This document shows, one piece after another, positions 32,201 through 44,200 of a stretch of DNA of 64,000 bases (its first letter is position 1; the number at the start of each line of letters is the position of its first letter). The translations under genes were made by a program, and so were the position numbers. The notes under the pieces were generated by a model. It worked only from the letters and a program-made list of their open reading frames with translations, did not search any database and had not been told where the DNA came from. The DNA is taken from contig NW_024881996.1 of NCBI RefSeq assembly GCF_019059575.1, forward strand, positions 1 through 64,000. The letters are read 5' to 3'. This DNA is from Amphibalanus amphitrite. Lineage: Eukaryota > Arthropoda > Thecostraca > Balanomorpha > Balanidae.

Positions 32201-35200
32201 CACTTAAAAAAAAAAAAAAGAGCCCCACAGTGGTCTCCGAACGCCACCACGGAGGCTTGTTTGGCCGCGCTGGACTATGATGGCCCTAACGATGACCTCT
32301 GAAGCCCCTTACGACTACTTTTGAGGGCCCTTATGATGACGTTTGGTGTCTACTGCAGGCTCGAAGGGACTACTGATTCGTTCAGGCGATTCACGTGCCC
32401 ATTTATGTCACTTATAGTGCAGGGGGCATCTTTCCCAACGTCAGGGGGCGTCTTTCCCACCCTGTGGGGTAAGATGCCCCCTTTCACTTCTTCAGGAAAA
32501 TGCTTAATAGCAAAAAAGTAATAATATTTCAGGCACGAAAGTGTGATATTTTTGGAGCAAAATGATGTCGGCTTCCGTTGAAACTCCAAGTTTTTGCTTT
32601 CCCATCGTCATTTTCGAATAATATATGACACAGTAAAACCCTGGGCATCTTTCCCCACTCTCCCCTACGCATAAAATATTTCTCATGTTCATTATTCTAT
32701 GTTCATTTAAGCGGAAACCGATAATCAGCTTAACCGTGGACCAATGATGATAAACATAATTGAAAATATATTCCAATAAGTATTTCACTCCTTCACCGTC
32801 CATCCGGTCTACATAAAGGGGAAGTAGTTTACACCACACAGGAAGGTCGCCGTTCCGAACAGCGAGGCCGCCGTCCCGAGGGCTGCTCGTCTGCCGCCGG
32901 GGGCGACCGGGCGCGCCAGAGACCTTGGCGGAATGTGCGCGTCCCCGCACCTGGCCTGCGAAGGACGGTCTCGGCCCCTGGTCCAGGCACCCTCCTCCCA
33001 AGGTTACCAGACAGGGGTCACTGAGCCAGAACTGAGCCCGGAAAACACACAGAGATTCCCTCGGAGGAGGCTCCGGCCTGTCAATGACCGCCCGTGGGAG
33101 TAGGAGATCGATACCGCCCACCGGAGTCACGTTGTTATGTGTGAGAGTGATGTTTGGTGCTCTCTGTAAACAAATGTGCAGCGACACGTGAATAATCACC
33201 TGATGGGCGGGCCACAATTTCTCTTGTTATGAATGGTGATATAAGTGTAATGAACTTCACAGAAGTGATGCATCACACGGATGCTGCGCGATATTCACTA
33301 TGCATACCCCACAAACTTCGTAACGCCCTTGATTGTCCGTGGGCGCTCCAACTCCTAATGTGCTGGTCAATTATGCATGCATTGCATTAGGGTTATCGAA
33401 CTTCCCTGTGCAGATCGTCCTCCTGGCCATACGGCAGGGTCAAACACTGCCAGCGGGTGCCCAGCCAGAGCTCCCCTGCCAGATAGACGTACACGCTGCA
33501 TACCACCGGGGTAAAATACGGTCCCGGAGTCCGCGGAGCAGCTGGCACAATGACGAGCAGAGGTCAGGCGCCATGTATCGGTGGTCGGCAGGGGTTAACG
33601 CTCGTTCTCTGCCGCCCTGTCCGGTCGAACACAGCCGTGGGACGGCCGGACTAGACACGGGGCGGCAGGGTGGAACCATCGCACGACGATCGGAGGCGCT
33701 CAGCGGTCACGTCTGCTCGGCGCGGGTCACCGCCCGGCCTGCCAAGGTCGTGAGGTCAACAGCGGCCGTCGGCGGCGTCATAACACTGGACTATTCGAGC
33801 CATATCTGTGACGGTGGCGTTAGGGAGCCCCGGCGGCGCAGGTCGCAGAGGCGGGGGCGGGCGGGCTGCCCCGGCTCTCGGAAGCGGCTCGGCAGATCCA
33901 AGGTGAGCCAGTATCATCTGTAGACTGAGGCGAGCCCAGAGGCGGGGTGGCGGCGGCAGGGGCCCGTACCGGCGCCTCCAGCCGGCGGGTCTGGCTGTAT
34001 CAGCCCGGGGTGCATACCAGAGAGCCCTTACAGGGAGGCGACTACTTTGAAGAGCAGAGGCACAAGTTAGTGCCAATAACAAAGAATCAAGCGAAGAAGG
34101 CAGCAAGAAAGACAGAAACAAGTTCACCTTTATCGCTAATATTCCGTGATAAAAGAACACTGACTACAAAATTTAGCCGTATGGGATATGCGAGACGAAT
34201 TGCAAGATGCGAAGGTCAATGTGTTCGTATCACGAAAAGTGAAAAGAGGAGGGAATATCGGGATGCATGAATGGCAGGAATGCGCACTTTTCGCCAGGTG
34301 CAAGGTCATTCCTTTCTGGCCACCCTCCACGAGTATGCCGTAATAAATAATAATGCCTCAGCAACCAAAAACGGTGGTAGCTTCCATTCGGGCTCGAGAT
34401 GGCGATATCACCAACGTTCGAAAAAGCTATATAAAACAGGATATAATCTGACACAAATTGAAAAAGGACGAAAGTCACCATCACCAAAGTCGTGGGAACT
34501 GATTACTACATCAACCACAGCGAATCGCTCCACCTCGAGAGTCCGTTACAGGCCCACTTATCACTTTATTTCCTCACTGGTAAACGTTTTGCGGTTGTCC
34601 TCGCAATCGGTGATCACCGTCGTGACGCTCACAAGTCACAACGAAGGACGCTGACGACAGAGCCGACAATTCCTGACTCCATTTCACGACGTACCACAAT
34701 TAAACGGATCCAAGACACAAAGCTCCCATCGGAGGGCGGCACGCACTACACACGGACAGCAGCAAAGCACCTCAGTATCCAATCTGATTTGACCTTCTGA
34801 CCATGACTACCGGCACCCTCACACAATAACCTAACACAAGCGCCAGGGGCACTTGCCGTCTAACTAATGAAGCAATTATCACTTCGTTCCACCTGAGAAG
34901 CGAGTGAGCACGCACTAAGGCGACACTCACGGATGTCACCACTGTTAATGGCCTCACGTCTGTGAGCGATTAACCACATTGCACAGACTACCGTGTCACC
35001 CTGTAGGGGACACTTGGGTGATTATCATCGCCCAGCCGCTGAGGTGGTTAGATTCCGAGTCCTGTTCCGTGATTGAGTCGTCAGGAGAGCTACAGAGCTA
35101 CAAACTGACTTCTTCACGAGAGGGTGACTCTGCAACAGTACTGCGAGGCCAGGTGTCGAGAGAAAACACGGTAGTTTGCGCGAGTTGCAGTTTGCTCGAG

Positions 35201-38200
35201 CGAAGGCCACATTACATACCAGACGACGCACCACCTGGCTTCGGGTTGACAGCTACGATAAAGGACCACGGAACGTTTATTGACGCAACTCAAACACTAT
35301 CGCCTGCTATTGTCCCGCGAAAATCAACACAGGAAAAGATAATTGGCATAAGTACACACCAACGTAAACGCGGAGCAAGGTCGTCTCCGAGATTCACGAA
35401 TCGTATTTGTTATAACTAACGAGCGTGCTTCGTTCAGTGTTGAGGCAAACAACATTTTAGCACTTGTGAAAAATATAACGTAGCCTCCGAAACAGATTGT
35501 CGACCTTCAATGGTCACCATAACTTTTATGGACCTGTGTGTTGCGTATTTCTTGTGTGTGTGGTAATAAAAACTCGGCATGAAAAAAAAAACTTTTATGG
35601 ACCTCCTCGCCATGGTGTCTAAGCTTTTTGCTGTTTTACGCAACCCGTGAAGGATAGCTGCGCGCGGCTTACGAACGATCAATCACCGGTACCACACTCA
35701 TTACCTACTGACGGCACCTGCCGCAGACAGGCTGCTTAATCGTCTTTTGTCATAATCTATCGTGGACTGAGAGGTAAAGGGATTGGGATGCTTGGCCGAA
35801 ACAGAACAATAAGTGTAACCCAAATGTTGGAATTGTATTTATCGCACATGTGCTAGAAACAACAATGCAGTCAAAGCGAGAAGACGTTTGCCATGCCATT
35901 ATCTAGTTTAACTCATTTTCGCATCTCCCGACAAGAGACCTTCTGAGCGGGCGTGGCTATTGAAAGTGTGATAATAGCCCCATGCTATGAGGAGCACTGC
36001 TCCTACAAGATCTACCAGAGATTTCTTGCGGCAATTTGTATGCCATGGCCCTCCAGGCCATGCAGGCCTGAAGGGTAATTGTTTTCTAAGCCATGACTGT
36101 CAAGACTGATCCCTGGATGAGCCACAACCGAACTTTCACCTTTTTGTCAATTCTGCATCGTGCAGTTTCACATGTTCTTGCCGCGGCTCGTTTTGATGAC
36201 CCGAGTCGCTCTAAACGCCAACCAGAGGACTTTCACACAGCAACGATCGAGGAGCGGCGCAAGCTACGTAAAACGAGAAAGTATAGCGGATGCGATGCCG
36301 AGAGCCGTGTTCAGACGCTAAAGCAGGTGAAATGAGCTCAACCATCACCATGGCCAGTCTACACTAACTTGGGTGCTAACCGTTCCTTGGGAAGGATTAC
36401 TTCTCTGTTCTGTTCGCGACTGTTCGCGACGTCTCAAGGTTATCCTGTGTTTCATACTGAATTCCAGTCTCCATTAATTTTTCCTTCCAGTCATGCATCT
36501 CAATAAGATTCACATCATCCTTAGCCTACCCGTCAATCCATCAGAATAAATATTGAATACCGCGGACCGATAAGTCACAAAGTATCTCAATAATTCGTCG
36601 ATTACTGGGAGCTGTCACACTGATCCTGTTTCGATTCGGTCTTACATCGACCTCGTCTTTATGTAAGACAGCTGCCACCCGTTCAGGCACGTACTCCAAA
36701 CGGCTCTCGACTTCCTTCGCCAGCGTCATCCAGCCCCAGCTGAGACCCCAATCCATCCTGACACAATGGGCACTCGCACTGTGGCGAAACCAGCTAATGT
36801 TTCTTCTTTTGTGCATGTTAACTGATCACCAAAATATGCAGCGCCCGGCCTGTCCTAACCCGACCTCCGCCTAATCCTCTTAGCCCAGCCCTGGCGACTG
36901 CGCCCCAGGGTATGGTTGCATCGATCGCCGCAAATCAGAAACGGACACGGCATCGCCTCACAAATGGCGGCGATCACGGCCGTCACGATCGCTCATCGCC
37001 GCCAAATCTCGCCCATAACTCGTCGTCGCCGGCCGGTTCTGTCCTCAAATGGAAGGCGGGTCCGACACGGCAGTAAATCACCAGTTGCCTCACAGTCACC
37101 CACGGACAGCGAGCTTCAGCGAGGCTTCAACAAAGCTTCAGCAGCTCTCGCAGCAAGAGAACTTGGAGGACAGCTACGCCAGATAGCGAGATGGATATTG
37201 GGGGTAGTTACCTCAAGGTAGTGCTGTCCTCGCAGCGATTGCAGCAATATCCGATCCGTCAAACGTATCTTTTCAGCAGAAACAAGGACGCTCATTAAGC
37301 CCGTCCTGACTCCTGAGTCTGAATACCCTCCCTACACTGATCACTTTTGCATGCATCCCAGCGGCTCAATCGGCCCGAGCTAGTCCAAAGTTACGAGCTG
37401 TGTTCATCTCTCATCGTGCAGCGACCTGGTAGACGACCTGAGCACCCTTGGTAGACGTTGCTAACCGGCCGGCCGCTGACCCATGCATCCCCGCTCGTGA
37501 AGAGGGCGAGCAGTGACCCTCCGCCAAAGGGCAGGCTAAAGACGCCCCGCCGATCTCTGCACCGACCAGCGCCGGGGTTAGTGACTTCATGCCAGCAGGG
37601 GTGAGAAGGCGTGGGCCGTGCCGCGCCCAGGTGTAGCTGAGGTGGGGTCACTGGCCAACATGCTGCACAGTGTAATGCACACCCACGTCCCACAGTGTTG
37701 TTGCTGCCTTCAAAGCGTCCTGACCGCAAATGACATCTCCGGAACTCTCTGAGTTGACAGCAACACTTCAGCTGGCTTCCCGAACCGGCCGCTCAGTAAT
37801 CTGGTCCGTGACCGGGCGGTCACTTTCGCCAGATCTGGCTCGTTACCGGCAGACCGCTCCACCCACGCAATCAATTCACCCCGTCATCTCTCGGTCTGTG
37901 GGTGATGGTGTAAAACGGAAACAAGTCTCCGTAAGCCAGCCGGAGCTGCGGCAGCTAGCAATACCGTCCGGTCGGACAAAGCTCGACAACACCAGCCCAG
38001 ACCGGAAAAAGCGGGGCGATTTTTTTAGGATCCGCAACGTGGTACAGCAGACATCGAATGGCAATACATGATGCCTGGGGTCTCCAGAAGCACGAAGTTA
38101 TGCCAAGCCAGGCTATTTAACAATTAAAATGCTTCTTCCTTTCTTCCCCAAAGCACCAAAGACAAACAAACCACAGGAATGCCTCAATGCATCATACTGG

Positions 38201-41200
38201 ATCATCGTACCCCGGAAACGGTTAAAATCTGCCGTCCCCACATTTGCAACAAAATTAACCATGCAGATGATTGATTCGCTGCAACAAATTTGCATCATGG
38301 TTCTCCCAGCTCTGGCCTTCATGTTCAAGGCTGGTATAAGTTGTTTTGCATCGTGTCATGCTCGCTAATGCGTGTACCTGGGGAGTCACGTTACGGTCAT
38401 GAGTTGATAAACGACAGAATATTGGGTTAATTCAATTAACAAACCATTGAAATTCAGCTCACCGTACTCCAATGCCAAAGATAAACGCACACCATCTCAG
38501 ATAAACGAGCTGCCGAAGCTCATCTACCATTATCGCTAACCGTTCCAGCAAGATCGCCACAACTCACGACAGCGTAATTGTATAATTACACGGCACGCTG
38601 ATTACACTGCTACCGGCTACTGGTGAGACGCCGCGCAAATAAGACGGTCGGCCCATTAATCGGAGACCTTCGATCTGGCCGGGGCGGGGTCCGGCTCGTC
38701 CCCCGCTGTGCATGAAGGCACGCCGCTCGTGATGGGAGCGGCCCCGCCCTGTCCCTCAGTGAGACCAAAGAACCACACCCCTTCTAAGTAGCTCGTCTTT
38801 CGGAGGCGGCGCTTCACTCAGTATCCGCTTTTAGCAATGCTCGAATTCAGGATTAACTTCGTCTTTCGGAGGCGGCGCTTGACTCAGTATCCGCTTTTGA
38901 TAATGCTCGAATTCAAGGCTTTGTGTGATTGTTCAATGTTCAGGCTCCCCATGGCTCCTGATGATTACGGCCCCCAGTCCTTTTTATCGTGGGTTCAGGC
39001 TTCAAATCGAGGTCATTTTGATTCAATTTGGAACAATCAGGGGATCATGTTTGGCATTCGCCATCGATATTGACACATCGCAGCTACTTTTCACATAATC
39101 ATTATTAATGAAAAAGATCAATAATGAGCGATATACTCAGGGAGAAAAAAACATAAATTGATCACGGAGGATTATATGAATATTAAAGAAAATAAATTAA
39201 ATGATAACCAAAGGTTGACCCATACTGCAACCTAGTTATCGGGGCACCATAATGAGTGGGACTCGGCAGAGAAGCATCTCGTTCATATCAGTAGAGGTGG
39301 GGTAGATGATTGTGTATCTGACTTCAAAGAGCGGTGACCCAAAATCAGACATAATCAAACCAGGGCTATTTGCGAAACTGGACCGAATTCCGCAACAACT
39401 TTCGCTGAGGGCTGAGCGCATCAATTTTATCGTAATGGCCCGGTTGACATCAAATGAGTGTAGCGTTCACTCCCGACCGCGTCTGCAGAAGAGTCTGTGA
39501 TCAGTGTCCCGTTACACGACCAATGAGAAACATTGACTAGCGGTAGCTGTACCCTGTACAGACTGCCCCGAACTGCCGGAGACTGCTTGCACTTTCAGCA
39601 GATTACCAAACCAGACATAAGAGCGGGAAGTAGAGAGTGGTTTGGCAAAGGCAATTATGTAACTGAAAGGCTTAGAAGTAGCGACTAATGAAATCGGTAT
39701 TACTTCACGAGACAGTGCGAATAACAGCAAGAAACAGGCCACTATTCCAGCGTAATTGTTGCAAGACGATTTGTGTTATTCCTTCAGAAAATCAAAAGGC
39801 ATTCTGGTTCGCTCACCTGTCAAACGGCGGAATTGATGATGCATGCAACTTTATTGCATATCAAAATCCGTAAGAAATGAGCAGTGAGCACGTCCCTATC
39901 GGTTATCAAATAAAATCTACTCCCAGTTCGATTTTATCAATTCAAGCAGTCTTGCGATCTTCGTTAAACGATTGTCACATGCTGATTGATGACTGACAAT
40001 AGGTAGCCGAATTCAGACCACGGCGAACTTCAAATAAAAAAAGCGATAAATGCATATCAGCGCATCTTGACGGAGCACTTCTGTGTTTGACTCTCCACTA
40101 GCTCTGTCATTTTCCAGTGCTCTCATTATTCATCCTTCCATTTTGCGCCGAACCCAGCCCCTCTGTGTTTCCTGGTAGTAGTGCACTACTACACTCCAGG
40201 GTAATGCAAGTGTATTGCAGCCGTCCGCGTGCATTGCGGTAGAGTTTTCCGTGCTACTGTTGCACACCGTCCGTTTCATTGGCAGCAGGTCAGCTGTCAG
40301 CCGAGTTTCACCTCTGCCACGACTGGTGTGGAGGTCTGGCCGCAGTTCCGCACGAGACTGTGCAATGCAGCCGCCACCAGTTTTGGAAACACACCGACGT
40401 GCACGCAAATGCCCTGAGATCACAGCCTTCCGGATGTGACATCATACTGGTTCGATGAAATATTAATTTGTGTCGCGAGAAATGAGCTAGAGATTTTAAT
40501 TGCAGAATCCTGAAATTGAGCAATACTGAATTATAACCAGCGAAAAGAGCCGACCAGAATGGTCCGCTCTCGGCAAAAAATTTGCTAAGGCGGCACCGCA
40601 AAATTTATGCAATGTGAGAAAATGACCCAGAAAGTGGAAAAAGAGCAGCCAGGTTTTTGTATCCGTCCAATTTCACTACCACTTGCCAACCGGACCAGGC
40701 GGACGAGTTCAGGGACCGATTCAATATTCAGCGGGCCACCCCCGGCGGGTCCACCGTCTAACGGTGCACCAGGAGACAATTACTATCAGTCCAGCCTATC
40801 GAAGATGCCGGCTGCAGAGAAACTTGATCGGGTCCCGTTAGCCGTGTATAGCCGGCAAAGCGGCCAATAAAAGAATCGATTACGTGTCATTATAATCAGG
40901 CTATAAAGATGCGAGATGGCAATAATCGCTAATTAATAGGTGACGTGATATCAAAATATTCACCAGCTGATGACCTTGTGAAAAGAAATAATTTGCATGC
41001 ATGGTTCAATAGGTACTTTAATAATTAGTAAATATCAAAAATATTAAAAACAATCAACCAATAAGAGAGATAGAAAACAGGCGGCCCAATCAACACCAGA
41101 CAGCCGCTTACCTTTATGGACCCATTTGTTGCACGTCGAGCAAGTGACCATGCCCAAGTCTTCCGGCTTCTTGTTATAGCATTTGAAGCAGATAGGACAG

Positions 41201-44200
41201 TACTTGGCCTTCTTCCACAATCTGAAACAAAAAGAAGCAGAAATGAAACGCCAACTCCGCTCAGTTGTATCTTTTACGGGAAACACAACCAAAGTGCACT
41301 TATCAGCCAGTATATCAGCCGCAGCGGATCAGCAGAACTTTGAACCCGAGCAAAAAAAAAGCGCCCATTGGTAACTGGCGCCGAAAGTAAACCAGTGATA
41401 AGCCTCATCAAATGCAAGACACAGGCTCGGCGATGACGGAACCGTTCAGCCAGAGCGGTCGCTTTGGGGCACATCCCACACAACCGGACCCGTCACGTCG
41501 CATCGCTCCCGATTTCAACACCCCCCGCCGGCCGAACCGTCACAAAACCGGCAGCCGGCGACCCTATCCTGAAGCGCCGAAATGCCAGTGTTTGATCACC
41601 GACAATCTATCGCATTCCGACGCACGCCAGTATGTCTATAAATCAAATAGAAAACGTTATCAAGTTGTGAGCCTGCGTCACGAAGCGACAGACAGCACTC
41701 ACAATTTCAGATCCATCCATAATACTATAGCCAAGCATCCGTGCGATGAAAATGGACCAATACTTGACAGGCATGAGGATTACATCAAGACATCAATTTT
41801 GCATTAAATCTGGTTCTTTAACTGTAATTGTAAAAATTAGGTAGAACAAATAAGCCTCTATTGCTCTCCAGCGATAAGGCTCTAAATGTAGCAAACACGC
41901 ACAACCAAACCAAATCTAGCCAACGCGGTAGTGAGCTTTTTGCTATGCATAGTGGATAAACTTGTCACTTTTGCCTGACGTAACGCCTCGCTTTACACAG
42001 CACCCTACAACAATGCTGTCGCCACATCAGCTTCAGCTATTTAGTATATTTCATTCAGCATTGTGTAAACCCATCAGCCTTGCAGTCAGTAACTCCGACG
42101 AACCCATCTGAATAACAACAGCCCAGCAGCACATGAAACTCCGCTAGTTTCAGTCGCTCGCGGGGACTCATTCTCCCCAAACAACGATTCTGCAACACCT
42201 ATTGCGCCCTCTCCTTTTCGTTAGCGCTGCACGGGACGACGCCCACAACCGCGGGCGGTGGCCATTCCCTCCCATCGCCTCCAATGCTGCCTCGGGTCCG
42301 CACTAAACCGCCCCCTGACCGGTGCCGTGCAACCGTACCGCCGTGACCGGATCAGATATCAGTCCCAGAGCGGTCCGGTACGACCGCGCCGGCGGCCGCC
42401 CGCCTTGCATCTCAGACGATACCGCCGCCTCTCCGTGGAGAGAAAGTGTTCCGCCAGCAGCCCACTAACAAGCCGGCAGGCGTGCCCGATGTTCCTGCCA
42501 TGTCGGACGTCCCGGTGACCCCTGCTGACCGATCGGTCACGCCCGACCACGCGCACCACCGACCAGACCGACCGGCGCGCCATTCGACACGGATCGGAGC
42601 GATCCGCGGAGACAGACGGACGAGGTAAAGGGTTGGAATCAGTGCAATGAAAAGTCTGAGTACAATCATTTCAACGGAAACACATAAAGTTAAGTACTTA
42701 CAAAGTGAGATTTGAAGATGTTGTAAGACTGTAGTTAAATTTATCCAGGCGATATTTTTGTAAAGACATATATTTTGAACGGTGGCACCTAACGAGGAAC
42801 GAACGTAAATTTACGTAAGCCTACATTCATTAACTGGTAGCAGCAAATCAGAACACTTCACACGCCTCATGACACACAAACTTAGAAACGGGAGGGCTAA
42901 TGGAGCCAGTGGGCTCATCAAGCGACACATCAAATCGACAAAAACTAACTGGAAAGTCGCTCGACACCGCGCCGGCGCGGGGCGCTGGACGGGTCCGTGT
43001 CACGCCGAGCCGGGACTGTCACCCCGACAGGCTACTGTGGCTCCAGGATTGCCCACCGGCACCTCTCACATTCCTGACCCGGCCCACGACAGAAGGAGAA
43101 TGTCGATCGGTCTCGGGCGTCTCTCAGACACCGCGAGTGGGACGGTTTCCCCATGGTTCTGTCCTGGTTCCGACGTTTCGCCACGGACCCACGCCCCGAG
43201 TTCGTCACAGGTCATCAGTTCGGGATCAGCTCGAGCTCAACCACAAAATTCACAGCGAAATCAACTATTTCGATAGGCAGCAAGTACTATTCACCGATTA
43301 AGCAGTTATCGATTGTTAAATGATGAGGGGCGAGGGCCCTCGCTGAAATCACTGCGGAATTGAAGCATTCCCTATCAAATGTCTTACGATAATGTGCGTC
43401 AATTCTCAGCTCTTCATTAGCAGTCCATCAATGAGCACAACACATCCATACAACAGATAAATGTGCCAGGTCATGACAATCACTCATATAGCACTGCTCA
43501 CAGATAGAGTCTATTGTCTCTCTCACAACAGGCAAACCTTGGCCTGCACCACTTGTCGAGAAACCACGGCGCTACCGCCGCGGCCGGCAGGTGAGCCAGT
43601 CTGAGGGACATCCATCGGCGTTTTTATCGCAGCTGCAGCGACACGACCACGCAGCTGAGAGTGAGAGCTGAGGGTGCTCATTGCTCCGTGCTCACAGCAG
43701 GACCGCAGTGGTGGTATCCGACTGTGGCTGCCGACAACCGGCCAGTAGCAACGGGAGACGGAGACCGGTAGACAGGACATTGCAATCAATGGATATTGGA
43801 CACCAAACCAGGCTACAGAAGCCCGCACTGGGTGCTTATCACCATCGCAGTCCCGAAAGGAACGCAGGAACAAGGCTTCAAGAGTGGACGGTAAGTGCGG
43901 GATGAGGTTTTGGGGTAAGTAGTCAGCAGATTCGGAGCGTGCAGAAAGTAGAAAGCCACCGGCATTCGCTTTACTCTTCCTACTGCCTTGCGGACAGATG
44001 CCGGGAGAGATGTGTCGAGATTTTGGACGTCTAGAGTAGCGGCACAGCACACAGCCGTCCCCGAGGCGACAATAATCACGAAATGATCAGTTAATGGAGT
44101 TTCTCTCGACTGCAGCACGTGACAAGTTTGCTGCGACGGACTGATATTGGAAAGTAACCCTGCGGATGAACCATAAATTAAGCAGACAGGGCGGCAGATT

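Larger units (their letters stand above)
30471..32667 (+). mobile_element. 2.2-kb TIR element with TAGGGGAGAGTGGGG ends
   Basis: The left end 30471-30500 and the complement of 32638-32667 match with about one mismatch in 30 (TAGGGGAGAGTGGGG, then (T/A)AAGATGCCCAGGGT). The GGGGTAAGATGCCCC motif also recurs internally at 30839-30880 and 32420-32482. Both ends could be flanked by TA, which would suggest a Tc1/mariner-like duplication, but no longer duplication is visible. It carries a degenerate GGGCCC-rich repeat block split by a retrocopy (31198-32232). Confidence 0.7.

Noticed and set aside
36541..36816. 91-codon minus-strand frame with plausible composition
   Set aside because: No domain, no conserved splice context and no GC3 bias like the true exons nearby.
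40607..40870. Plus-strand frame with a Pro/Gly-rich segment (GPPPAGPPSNGAPGDNYY)
   Set aside because: No splice or homology support, the opposite strand is also open, and it lies within an intron of the PHD gene.
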